The notes beneath the pieces were generated by a model. That model was not told the origin of the DNA and ran no database searches. It saw only the letters and a program-made list of their open reading frames with translations. A stretch of DNA of 13,645 bases from CAYUYM01 sp964449305 (GTDB lineage: Bacteria > Bacteroidota > Ignavibacteria > SZUA-365 > CAYQST01), in assembly GCA_964449305.1 (NCBI GenBank), contig CAYUYM010000090.1, forward strand, positions 1-13,645, written 5' to 3'. This document shows positions 6,116 through 13,645 of this stretch, in pieces. Within the stretch, counting starts at the first letter, position 1; every line of letters starts with the position of its first letter. Made by a program: the position numbers and the translations under genes.

Positions 6116-7846
6116 TCAATACGTCGTGTGCATGGGCATCTTCTGGTTGCACCCGAGTGCCACGGTGATGGTTCGCGGTGGGAAGCCCGGACGGTTCACC
6201 ACCACCTGGTAGATGCCCTGCCCGAGGTTCATGAAGCTCACCGATCCGGTGTTGCCCGTGGTCTGGCTCGCGATGAAAATGCCATTCGCCTGAAGCTGGA
6301 CAAGAACGCCAGGGATGGGCGTCTTGCTCCGGGAGTCGGTCACGGTCATGGTGATCACCCCCTGCGTGCAGGGCGTGTTCATCGTGTGCACGAGGAGGAC
6401 ATTCACCGTCCTGACCTCGCTGCACCCCATGGTGACCGTCATCGTCTTCGTGATGTAGCCCTTGCGCTCGACGCGGATCACGTAGGTCCCCGGGCAGAGG
6501 CCGCTGAACATCGGCACCATGCCTGGGTGTTTCACGATGGTCCTGCCGGCGTTGGTCGCTGATTGAAGCAGTGTGACCGTGGCGCTGTCGAGCACGGAAT
6601 TACTGAGTGAATCCATGGGAAGCACGGTAAGCTGACCGTTACAGCAGGGATCGGGGGCATGTTTCGCCATGAGCACGGTCACGGTCTTGATCTCGCTGCA
6701 TCCCATCGTCACTGGGAGGGTCCGCGTCGGCCAACCCTTGCGCACGATCTGCACCATGTATGTTCCGGGGCACAGACCGTTGAAGACGGCGGGATTGTTC
6801 GTGGAGACAGGCCCCTTGACGGTGCTGTTCGCGCTGAGGAGACGGACCTCGATGCTGTCAAGCATCTGGTTTGTGACAGAGTCCTTCGCAATGATTGTGA
6901 GCTGGCCGTTGCAGCAGGGATCCGGACCCTTCGCCCGCATGAATGCGGTGACGGAGGCCTGCTGATCGCAGCCCATCGTCACGTGCATGTACTGGACCGG
7001 GTGGCCGGCCTTCTCCAGACGGATGACGTAGGTTCCGGGGCACATGTTGGGGAACACGGCGGGCATGCCAGGAGGGTTGACGATGGTGCGCCCGATGGTG
7101 TTCGATTGCATGATCTGGATGATGACGTTGTCGATGATGGCATTGGTCGCCGAATCACGCGGGGTGATGGTGAGTGTGCCGTGGCAGCAGGAGTCTTTCA
7201 CCGTGCCGGTGGTGGGCCCGAGCCGCATGTCGAGCGACATGCTGTCACAGAACTGAATGAGCTGATCCCGCGTCACCTTGCCGAAGCCGGGTTTCGAGAC
7301 CTGGATGGTGTACTTCCCCGGCATGAGGAAGCCGAAGGTGACACGCCCGGAAGGATCCGTGAGGGCGGTGGTCACCAGCACTCCATTGCGGAAGAGCTTC
7401 ACCTCGGCGCCGGCCATGGGGCCCGGAGGATCGATCGCCGACACGCCGATGGTCAGTCGCGCGCAGGCGCTGTCGAGGTGCATGGGTTGGAGAACGATGG
7501 GGTTGTTCGCCCCAGCGGCGTCGAGCAGCGAACGCAGATCCACCGCCAGATTCCGGAAATCGGAATGGGACAGGCGCAGTGTCAGGCCTCCGTCGGTCGC
7601 GGGCAGGCTCGTCAGCGTGAAGGCGCCCTGCTCGTCGGTCATGCCGGTGGCGGCGATGGAACCGTCGGAGGTCAGCACGTCGATCCGGGCATTCGGGACG
7701 ATGAAGCCCTGTTCGTCGATGGCCACACCCTGTGCGGAGACCGACGCCGGTGCCGCGGCAGGCGGATCATCGGAGCAGGATTGCAGGAGGCCGGCCGACA
7801 GCACGAGAATCATCAGGATGGGCATCAGTGGCAGAAGTCGTTTCAT
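6116..7846 (-). CDS. Surface-type lipoprotein of tandem cysteine-patterned beta-sandwich modules
   Basis: The 576-residue product has a lipoprotein signal peptide with lipobox L-Q-S-C (C24). S-D-D follows the cysteine, which in Bacteroidota resembles the signal that sends lipoproteins to the cell surface. The start is fixed by the strong GGAGGT 7 nt upstream. The mature part is a chain of carboxypeptidase-regulatory/CNA-B-like modules: about 36-121, 125-209, 218-304, 309-393, 399-485 and 491-576. The three best modules open with D-(S/P)-C-C-(H/N)-G-x-L-T and contain C-P-G-T-Y in the middle. They end in T-M-G-C. Outside the lipid cysteine there are 16 cysteines, all at these positions. No catalytic residues are recognisable. 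Likely a structural, adhesive or binding surface protein, with disulfides expected since it is exported. It faces carB tail to tail and lies 105 bp downstream of the hybrid kinase gene, so it may be co-transcribed with it or have its own promoter. Specific function unknown. Confidence 0.82.
   Translation of the reverse strand: MKRLLPLMPILMILVLSAGLLQSCSDDPPAAAPASVSAQGVAIDEQGFIVPNARIDVLTSDGSIAATGMTDEQGAFTLTSLPATDGGLTLRLSHSDFRNLAVDLRSLLDAAGANNPIVLQPMHLDSACARLTIGVSAIDPPGPMAGAEVKLFRNGVLVTTALTDPSGRVTFGFLMPGKYTIQVSKPGFGKVTRDQLIQFCDSMSLDMRLGPTTGTVKDSCCHGTLTITPRDSATNAIIDNVIIQIMQSNTIGRTIVNPPGMPAVFPNMCPGTYVIRLEKAGHPVQYMHVTMGCDQQASVTAFMRAKGPDPCCNGQLTIIAKDSVTNQMLDSIEVRLLSANSTVKGPVSTNNPAVFNGLCPGTYMVQIVRKGWPTRTLPVTMGCSEIKTVTVLMAKHAPDPCCNGQLTVLPMDSLSNSVLDSATVTLLQSATNAGRTIVKHPGMVPMFSGLCPGTYVIRVERKGYITKTMTVTMGCSEVRTVNVLLVHTMNTPCTQGVITMTVTDSRSKTPIPGVLVQLQANGIFIASQTTGNTGSVSFMNLGQGIYQVVVNRPGFPPRTITVALGCNQKMPMHTTY
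6149..7465 (-). repeat. Internal tandem modules in the lipoprotein gene
   Basis: Five related modules of about 85-92 residues are encoded in a row, from the first module cysteine (residue 128) to the last (566). The distance from opening to closing cysteine is 72 to 74 residues in all five (128-200, 220/221-293, 311-383, 401-475, 493-566). From the C-P-G cysteine to the closing one it is exactly 24 residues in each of the three modules that have it. Short identical DNA strings recur at the C-P-G-T-Y codons, for example TTCCGGGGCACA near 6766 and 7031. This points to duplication within the gene. Confidence 0.8.
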
Positions 7847-7853
7847 GGGGTGA

Positions 7854-7859
7854 ACCTCC
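7854..7859 (-). promoter_or_regulatory. Strong ribosome binding site of the lipoprotein gene
   Basis: Read on the minus strand, GGAGGT lies 7 nt before ATG 7846 and would pair with the standard 16S rRNA 3' end. It fixes the start of the lipoprotein gene. No comparable site precedes argR, the PEGA genes, carB or the MEDS gene. Confidence 0.75.
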
Positions 7860-7928
7860 AGGCGATGTGGCTACATGGTACAACTGAGAAAGACAGAATT
7901 CGGACACGATAGGTTACATCACTCACCG

Positions 7929-7951
7929 GCCCCTCCGGCCGGCGGAGGCGC
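7929..7951 (-). terminator. GC hairpin just after the hybrid kinase stop, possible weak terminator
   Basis: GCCCCTCCG (7929-7937) and CGGAGGCGC (7943-7951) pair over 9 bp with one mismatch around a 5-nt loop. On the minus strand the hairpin starts one base after the kinase stop codon. It is not followed by a T-run, so efficient termination is doubtful; it could also be a 3'-end stabiliser. Confidence 0.35.
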
Positions 7952-10900
7952 TCAGGTCCAGAGGACGCCGAAGTGCTTCAGACGCGCCTCGAGCTGGGAT
8001 TTGCGGAAGGGCTTGGCGAGGTAGTCCGAGCACCCCGCCTCCATCGCACGCTCTTCGTCCCCCGACATGGCATAGGCGGTGATGGCGATGATCGGTCTGG
8101 TGAACCCGGCTTCACGAATCCGGGCCGTGGCGTTGAATCCATCGAGCCGGGGCATCTTCATGTCCATGAGCACGCAATCAATATCGTCCCGCAGTTGGCA
8201 GATCTCCACCGCCTCCAGCCCGTTCGTCGCACGCGTCGCGATGCAGCCAAGACTCGACAGCAACACCTGGACATACAGGTAGTTCTCGTTGTCGTCCTCG
8301 GCAACAAGAATGTGGGGCTTCCGACCCCGGGCATGGACAGGTGGTGAGATCTCCACCCCGTGCATCACGTCGAGCGTCTCAAGCGGCAGGGTGAAGGAGA
8401 AAGTGGATCCGACGCCAAGCATCGTGCGCACGTGGAGATCTCCACCCAGAAGTGACACGTAGCCCCTGGCGAGCGACAGTCCCAGCCCGCTCCCTTCATG
8501 CCCACGCGTGGTGGAGACATCCTCCTGCGTGAAGTGGTCGAAGACCGAATGCAACGCTTCCTCGCTGATGCCCTTGCCCGTGTCGGTGACGTGGAAATCG
8601 ATGGTGGATCCGTTGTGCTCATACCCGAAGGTGATGCCGCCGTGAGCGGTGAATTTCACCGCATTGCTGACAAGGTGCCGCACGACCTTGCGCAGCATGG
8701 TCGGATCCGTGGAGATGGTGATCCCCGCATCATCGTCCGGCACGATGAGCGTGAGGGACACGCCCTTCACCCTGCACGAATCCGCGTACTCGGCGCGCAC
8801 ATCCTCAAGCAGGGCATGCAGGAGCACCGATGAGGGATGCACCTCCTGCGTCCCGGAGGCAAGAAGAGAGATGTCCATGAAGTTGGTGATGGTCTCCAGC
8901 AGGCGGTTGGCGCTGCTGTTGACGATCTCGAAATACCCCGCCCGTTCCTCCTGCGTCAGAGTGGGATCGTTGAGCATCTGCCCGAATCCCAGGATGCCGT
9001 TGAGGGGGGTGCGCACCTCATGCGAGATGTTGTTGATGAAGGCGGTCTTGAGACGGCTGCCCGCTTCGGCCCGGCGATTGGCATCCTCCAGCTCGGCAAT
9101 GATGCGCTTCTGCTCGGTGATGTCCTCCTTGATCGCGAGGAAGTTGATGATGCTTCCTGATGCATCGACGATCGGGGAGATGGATGCCGCCTCCCAGATC
9201 ACCCGCCCATCCTTGCGGCGGTTGCAGAATTCCCCCTGCCACACCCGTCCTGCGGCGATCGTCTCCCACAAATCGTGGACGGTGTCCTCCGGCGTCTCGC
9301 CGGATTTGAGGATGCCTGGGTTCTGTCCCAACATCTCCTCCAGCGTGTAACCGGTGACCTCACTCGCCTTCGGATTGGCGTAGACGATGGAACCCGCCCG
9401 ATCGGTGATGATGATGGAGAGAGGACTCTGCGTCACGGCCGTGGAAAGCTGCCTGATGCGATCCTCCGCCGCGTGCCGCGTGGTGATGTCCTGTATCGTG
9501 CCGATCATGCGCACGGCCCGGCCGTCGGGGCCGTATTCATAATCGCCCATACCACGCACCCATCGCGTTTCACCGGTATCCGGTGCGATGATACGATACT
9601 CCCGGTCGAAGCGCGTGACGGTTTCGATGCAATGCGTGAAATACTCCTGCATGCCATCCCTGTCGCCCGGGTGGAGAAGGTCCAACCATTGATGCATCTC
9701 GTTCGGTTGGGAAACGTCGAGTCCAAAGACCTGGTCCAGCCCCTCCGATCCAAACCACGTCATCTTTTCCAGATCCAGCACATAGCTGCCGATGCGGGAG
9801 GCTGCCTGGGACATGATGAGGAAGCGCTCGGATTCGCGCAGTCTTTCCTCTGAGAGCTTGCGATCCGTGACGTTCTTGTCCACCCCTCTGTAGCCAAGCA
9901 GCGCGCCCTCGTCATCGAGAATCGGGAAGCCGTTCGTGAGCAGACACACACGGCTCCCATCCTTGGCGATGTTCCAGTTCTCGAGATCCTTGATGTTCTG
10001 CCGTGAAGCGATGACATCCTCAAAGTACCGCCGATGAACCTCCATGTCATCCGGCGCGATGAAATCGAACGGGGTCCTGCCAACGACCTCCTCCGGCGTG
10101 TAGCCGAGAAAGTCCACGACGGTCTCGGAGCAATAGGTGTAGACGCCGCTGCTGTCCACCTCCCAGATCCAGTCCGAGGATGACAACAGGAGGTCCCTGT
10201 ACCGACGCTCGGACTCACGCAGAGCGAGTTCGGCCCTCTTTCGCTGGGTGATGACATCGAAGATCGCGACAAAGAATCCCCGCGTCGGCGAGTAGACCGA
10301 CACCCTGAACCACATGTCGAGAGAAGTGATGTGCATCTCGAACACATCGGTGCCGCCCTCGCCCGCAACGCGGCCATAGCGTTCGAGCAGTGGTTGATCC
10401 TGCTCACGAATTCCTGGGATCACCTCCGACACCAGTCTCCCCTCCACATCATGGAGACCGGTGAGATCCCCGAAGGCGCGGTTCACCAAGAGGTACCGGA
10501 AATCGCTCGGGCGCCCATCGTCCCACAGCATTTCGCACCAGGCAAACCCGTTGAGCATGTTCTCGAAAAGACCCCGGTACAGATGCTCACTCCGTTGAAG
10601 CGCCGCCTTGGCCACGACCCGGTCCGTGATATCGCTGATGGCCGTGATGAAGTGCATCAGGCGGGACTCACCGTCGCGTACCGCCAAGACGTGAAGCTGC
10701 ACCCACACCGTGCGGCCGTCGCGCGTCAGATACCGCTTCTCATCCTGGAAACTGGTGATCGTGCCCTGCACCAGTCGGACGAACGCATCCAAGCTCCGCT
10801 CCCTGTCGTCCGGATGAGTGAAGTCGATGAAACGAAGGCCTGCGGGGTCCCCCCCGCCAAAGCCGAGGATGGAACGAAATGCCTCGTTGACCATGAGCAG

Positions 10901-11647
10901 GGTCCCATCAGTTCCCACCATCGAGATGCCGACCGGGGACAGGTGGAACAGCTCCCGAAAATTCGATTCCGATTCGCGGAGTGCAAGCTCGGCCTTCAAT
11001 CGAGCCCCAGTCTCCAACTCGAGCTGCCTGTTGCGAACCACAAGGCCAACTATGGTGACGAGGAGGACAAGGACGACAATGGAAAGGATGATGGACTTGG
11101 CGACGTGCCGAGCCATCGGCGCCTGCAACCGCGATGAGGCAACCTCGGCTTCGAGCATCGCCCCGTGCTCACCGGAGGCAGCACCAAGGGGGACGACCAT
11201 CGTCATCCAGACCTCAGGTCGGTCGGGTGGCGCCTCCATGGCTGACAGGGTCCCCGACCGGAGCGCGTCATGCAGTCGCGGGTCGGAGCCGACCGGGTGC
11301 GCATGCATCCCGATGGTTGCCGGATCAGAATCGGCAAGCACCACGGGGCCTCCGTCGCGCAGCTCGCTGATGCGCATCGACAGGATGTCGTCGTCGGCCG
11401 CGACATATTGCGTGAGCATCGTATCCGCTCCAGCGCAGTCCTGGCGATCCGTTGTGCCGGGCAGCGACACGATGGCTGCGAACCCTTGGAGCGTGGATTC
11501 CATCTCCGCCTGCTGGCTGGTCCGGACCTGCTGCTCATTCCAATGGAAGAACCAGAGCGCGGCGGCGACATAGACCGCCCCCAGCAGAAGCAGGATGAGC
11601 CGTGACGGGAGTGGAAGGTGGAGGAGAGTGATGAGGAAGCGTTTCAT
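7952..11647 (-). CDS. Hybrid sensor histidine kinase: periplasmic domain, five PAS, HisKA/HATPase, receiver
   Basis: The 1231-residue inner-membrane product has a transmembrane segment at 16-35, a periplasmic sensor of about 145 residues (36-183) and a second transmembrane segment at 184-204. The periplasmic part contains V-V-L-A-D-S-D-P-A-T-I-G, typical of Cache-like folds. Five PAS domains follow, at about 227-343, 354-468, 480-597, 605-722 and 732-845, most closing with a D-I-T-type PAC end. The kinase core has phosphoacceptor H876 (I-S-H-E-V-R-T-P), N-box N995, G1 box D1022-T-G-K-G and G2 box G-S-G-L-G-L (1052-1057). The C-terminal receiver keeps the acidic pocket D1118/D1119, phosphoacceptor D1162 (L-M-D-M-K-M-P), T1190 and K1212. 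It should autophosphorylate at the histidine and pass phosphate to its own receiver, then to an Hpt or regulator not in this window. The start codon overlaps the stop of the MEDS gene (ATGA) without its own Shine-Dalgarno, implying translational coupling. The signal sensed is unknown. Confidence 0.93.
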   Translation of the reverse strand: MKRFLITLLHLPLPSRLILLLLGAVYVAAALWFFHWNEQQVRTSQQAEMESTLQGFAAIVSLPGTTDRQDCAGADTMLTQYVAADDDILSMRISELRDGGPVVLADSDPATIGMHAHPVGSDPRLHDALRSGTLSAMEAPPDRPEVWMTMVVPLGAASGEHGAMLEAEVASSRLQAPMARHVAKSIILSIVVLVLLVTIVGLVVRNRQLELETGARLKAELALRESESNFRELFHLSPVGISMVGTDGTLLMVNEAFRSILGFGGGDPAGLRFIDFTHPDDRERSLDAFVRLVQGTITSFQDEKRYLTRDGRTVWVQLHVLAVRDGESRLMHFITAISDITDRVVAKAALQRSEHLYRGLFENMLNGFAWCEMLWDDGRPSDFRYLLVNRAFGDLTGLHDVEGRLVSEVIPGIREQDQPLLERYGRVAGEGGTDVFEMHITSLDMWFRVSVYSPTRGFFVAIFDVITQRKRAELALRESERRYRDLLLSSSDWIWEVDSSGVYTYCSETVVDFLGYTPEEVVGRTPFDFIAPDDMEVHRRYFEDVIASRQNIKDLENWNIAKDGSRVCLLTNGFPILDDEGALLGYRGVDKNVTDRKLSEERLRESERFLIMSQAASRIGSYVLDLEKMTWFGSEGLDQVFGLDVSQPNEMHQWLDLLHPGDRDGMQEYFTHCIETVTRFDREYRIIAPDTGETRWVRGMGDYEYGPDGRAVRMIGTIQDITTRHAAEDRIRQLSTAVTQSPLSIIITDRAGSIVYANPKASEVTGYTLEEMLGQNPGILKSGETPEDTVHDLWETIAAGRVWQGEFCNRRKDGRVIWEAASISPIVDASGSIINFLAIKEDITEQKRIIAELEDANRRAEAGSRLKTAFINNISHEVRTPLNGILGFGQMLNDPTLTQEERAGYFEIVNSSANRLLETITNFMDISLLASGTQEVHPSSVLLHALLEDVRAEYADSCRVKGVSLTLIVPDDDAGITISTDPTMLRKVVRHLVSNAVKFTAHGGITFGYEHNGSTIDFHVTDTGKGISEEALHSVFDHFTQEDVSTTRGHEGSGLGLSLARGYVSLLGGDLHVRTMLGVGSTFSFTLPLETLDVMHGVEISPPVHARGRKPHILVAEDDNENYLYVQVLLSSLGCIATRATNGLEAVEICQLRDDIDCVLMDMKMPRLDGFNATARIREAGFTRPIIAITAYAMSGDEERAMEAGCSDYLAKPFRKSQLEARLKHFGVLWT

Positions 11648-12306
11648 GCCCGGGGAGCTGAAGGAAGAAACTGTGGGGCATTCCGGGCAAGCCAGGTGTC
11701 GGGATGCTCGAAATACGGATTCTGTGTGATGACTCCATCGTGGATCGTGTACGGATGGGTCTGGAGAACGTTCATCACCAGCGCGCCGGAGAACTTCGCA
11801 ATGTTGTACATGCAGATGCTGATCCAGCGTTTGCCGGGGATGAAGTAATTCAGGCGCGCCTCATATGCCATCAGGTAATCGACACCGGGGATGGCCGACG
11901 TCGCCCACGACATCTCCGCAGAAGCACGCACATGACGGGGTCCCTGCCGCTGGGATCTGACGTAGAACGCGTTGAGGGAATCGTCCATGTGCCAGGGGTC
12001 GAAGATCCCGTCAGGGTAGTAGAGTTCTTCTGCCGTCAGGGCAGAGAAATGCTGATCCGAATGGAGCATGTTCTGACACTCCGGACAGGCGGCTCCGAAA
12101 TCGCGCACGAACTGCGGGGTGCTTCGTTCCACAGGACAATACAGCTGCATGTCGCCGTCGGAGAATCCCTGTCGGAGGAAGCCGAAGACAATCTCATCGC
12201 GTTCCTGCTCCGTTTCATACAGCCCACAGAGGTGGGTGCCCCAATTGCAGGTGTAGGTCCCGATGCCCATCACCATAACGTCCTGGTCCGAGGTTTGAAG
12301 ATGCAT
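11644..12306 (-). CDS. Stand-alone MEDS-domain sensor protein
   Basis: From ATG 12306 the product has 220 residues, essentially one MEDS domain. Family features in order: G-T-H-L-C-x-L-Y-E at 23-31, a helix ending G-F-S-D-G-D (47-52) then a beta strand (M-Q-L-Y-C), R-A-S-A-E-M-S-W at 127-134, Y-E-A-R-L-N at 148-153, I-C-M-Y-N at 164-168 and T-H-P at 183-185. MEDS domains, first described around DcmR and methanogen proteins, are predicted to sense simple hydrocarbon derivatives; they are usually fused to kinases, PAS domains or DNA-binding domains. Here nothing is fused. An upstream in-frame ATG at 12489 would add 61 low-complexity residues overlapping the previous gene, so 12306 is preferred (40-nt gap). 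ATG 12276 is a further possibility. The stop overlaps the hybrid kinase start by 4 nt, so the protein probably works with that kinase. A C-P-E-C pair at 74-77 is unusual to my knowledge. Confidence 0.8.
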   Translation of the reverse strand: MHLQTSDQDVMVMGIGTYTCNWGTHLCGLYETEQERDEIVFGFLRQGFSDGDMQLYCPVERSTPQFVRDFGAACPECQNMLHSDQHFSALTAEELYYPDGIFDPWHMDDSLNAFYVRSQRQGPRHVRASAEMSWATSAIPGVDYLMAYEARLNYFIPGKRWISICMYNIAKFSGALVMNVLQTHPYTIHDGVITQNPYFEHPDTWLARNAPQFLPSAPRA

Positions 12307-12346
12307 GGTCGATCCGTGTTCGGGTGCGGTTGAATGGATGTGCCGA

Positions 12347-13645
12347 TCAGTGTGTTGTGTGTGTCGGCAGTGGAAGTGCGACGGTGAAGGTGCTTCCCTC
12401 TCCTTCGGTGCTCCTGATGTTGATCCTGCCTCCGTGCCGCTCGACGAATTCACGGCAGAGGATGAGGCCGAGTCCGGTGCTGGGTTCACCCTCCGTGCCT
12501 TCGCGCGACCATGGGCTGTTGAGCGTGAACAGGGCTTCCGACGCTTCCGGCGACATCCCGATGCCGTTGTCGGAAACGGTGATCGTCAGGTGCTGTTCAT
12601 TCACCGATGCCCGCAGATGCACCTGCCCACCCCGTCGGGTGAATTTGATGGCATTTGATGCAAGGTTGCGAAGGATGGAGGAAAGCATTGAGCGGTCAAG
12701 AACCACCATGTCATCATGGTCCACCACGATGGTGAAGTCGATCTCCTTGAGGCGGGCCATTTCAATGAGGATGGCAAGTGCTTCATGCACATGCGGTTGA
12801 AGGGCGAAGGCCACGGGGCGGAATTCCATGACACTGCGTTGCAGTCGTGACCATTCCAACAGATTTTCCAGGAGCCGGTAAAGACTGGTGGCCGATTTCC
12901 TCAAGCTGATGGCGATCATCTGGAGTTGTTCCACCGTCATGCTGTGAAGCCCATCCGCCATCATCTCGGTGAACCCGAGGAGGGCGGTGAAGGGACTCTT
13001 CAAATCATGCGCGACAATGGAGAAGAACTTGTCCTTTTCGATGTTGGCCTGGTTGAGTTCCTCGTTCTTGCGCTGCAAGGCCTCCTCTGTTCGCCGAAGC
13101 TCCCCAACATCCCGTGTCATGGAGAGGATGCATGTCTCCCCCCTGTAGCGGAACAACCTGGCCGACATGCTGCCGGAGATCACCAATCCGCCCTTTGTCT
13201 GCACCAGGAGATCGAAGTTCGAGATGTACCCATCGCGGAGCAGGGACTGGACCAGTTCCTTCCGGTTCTCCTTGTGCAACCAGAGGCGGATGTCCGACGA
13301 CCGGCGGCCGATGACCTCCTCCTTTGCATAGCCGCTGATCTCGGTGAAACGGTCGTTGACCTCGAGGATGAGGCCGTCCTCTGCGCGCGAGACGATGGTG
13401 ATGTCGGGACTCGTGTTGAACAGCAGCTCGAAGCGTTCGCGTGCCATCCGCATCTCCTCCTCCGCACGCAGCCGTTCCGTGATGTCGCGGATGATGAACA
13501 CGAGGCCGGTGATGCGCCCCATGCCATCGCTGATGCGGCCACCATTGGCTTCGACCGGGAGCTCGCGCCCTCCGGGAAGGACGACACGATAGCGTGTCGG
13601 TGGCAGCACATCACCGGAACACAGTGCTTTCACATTCGCCATCAC
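12347..13645 (-). CDS. PAS-domain sensor histidine kinase, N-terminus beyond window edge
   Basis: 432 codons are visible and the gene runs off the right edge; the GTG/ATG at the border are not taken as the start because the protein opens in the middle of a PAS domain. Visible order, numbered from the edge: end of a PAS/PAC (to about 57, F-I-I-R-D-I-T-E-R), a full PAS (about 70-182), a short coiled linker, HisKA with H213 (I-V-A-H-D-L-K-S-P-F) and an HATPase with N331 (L-A-S-N-A-I-K-F-T). The HATPase also has the G1 box D359-N-G-I-G and G2 box G-L-G-L-I (391-395). There is no transmembrane segment in the visible part and no receiver, so it is a classical rather than hybrid kinase as far as seen. 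It is the first visible gene of the minus-strand signalling operon, ending 40 nt before the MEDS gene. Its partner regulator is not in the window. Confidence 0.9.
   Translation of the reverse strand: MMANVKALCSGDVLPPTRYRVVLPGGRELPVEANGGRISDGMGRITGLVFIIRDITERLRAEEEMRMARERFELLFNTSPDITIVSRAEDGLILEVNDRFTEISGYAKEEVIGRRSSDIRLWLHKENRKELVQSLLRDGYISNFDLLVQTKGGLVISGSMSARLFRYRGETCILSMTRDVGELRRTEEALQRKNEELNQANIEKDKFFSIVAHDLKSPFTALLGFTEMMADGLHSMTVEQLQMIAISLRKSATSLYRLLENLLEWSRLQRSVMEFRPVAFALQPHVHEALAILIEMARLKEIDFTIVVDHDDMVVLDRSMLSSILRNLASNAIKFTRRGGQVHLRASVNEQHLTITVSDNGIGMSPEASEALFTLNSPWSREGTEGEPSTGLGLILCREFVERHGGRINIRSTEGEGSTFTVALPLPTHTTH

Noticed and set aside
6659..7912. 417-codon open frame antisense to the lipoprotein gene
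   Set aside because: The lipoprotein frame has a lipobox, repeats and a strong Shine-Dalgarno. The antisense translation is H/G/D/R-rich and featureless, so it is a shadow.
10331..11137. Long plus-strand frames opposite the hybrid kinase gene
   Set aside because: They are shadows of clear PAS and transmembrane coding sequence on the minus strand, without domains of their own.
12307..12489. 61-residue N-terminal extension of the MEDS gene
   Set aside because: It would overlap the end of the upstream kinase gene and is Ser/His-rich low-complexity sequence without similarity; ATG 12306 begins close to the MEDS domain.

Overview
The window most resembles the chromosome of a Bacteroidota-like (FCB-group) bacterium. 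Four signs point there: a carB of the Bacteroidota/eukaryote-like type, PEGA-domain exported proteins, a lipoprotein with an SDD motif directly after the lipidated cysteine, and TAnnTTTG-type candidate promoters without a Shine-Dalgarno (SD) sequence at several genes. One gene (the lipoprotein) does have a strong SD, so I do not place the organism more precisely. The left quarter is moderate in GC and the right three quarters are GC-rich; the change falls inside the 5' part of carB.

Left region (1-2763): the first 35 codons of an arginine repressor (argR, minus strand) run off the left edge. Directly upstream of its start lie two ARG-box-like operators 3 bp apart. A hairpin terminator follows, then a two-gene minus-strand operon encoding secreted PEGA-domain proteins. 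The two share a closely related N-terminal PEGA domain but have unrelated C-termini. A 248-bp divergent intergenic region separates this operon from carB and holds a candidate carB promoter. That promoter contains a 10-bp string also found in the argR operator.

Middle (2764-7846): carB is complete (1074 codons, plus strand, no carA beside it). After it comes a GC-rich palindromic repeat region, then a convergent gene for a large, probably surface-exposed lipoprotein. The lipoprotein is built of tandem beta-sandwich-like modules with a regular cysteine pattern.

Right region (7952-13645): a minus-strand signalling operon. In transcription order it holds a PAS-containing histidine kinase (5' end outside the window), a stand-alone MEDS-domain sensor protein, and a membrane hybrid histidine kinase with a periplasmic domain, five PAS domains and a C-terminal receiver. 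The MEDS gene and the hybrid kinase gene overlap as ATGA, so their translation is probably coupled. No DNA-binding output protein is present, so the phosphorelay target lies elsewhere.

Taken together, argR and carB suggest a region concerned with arginine and carbamoyl-phosphate supply, interrupted by envelope proteins and followed by an envelope and signalling block. The least ordinary items are the cysteine-patterned lipoprotein, the free-standing MEDS protein between two kinases, and the operator-like sequences ahead of argR and carB.
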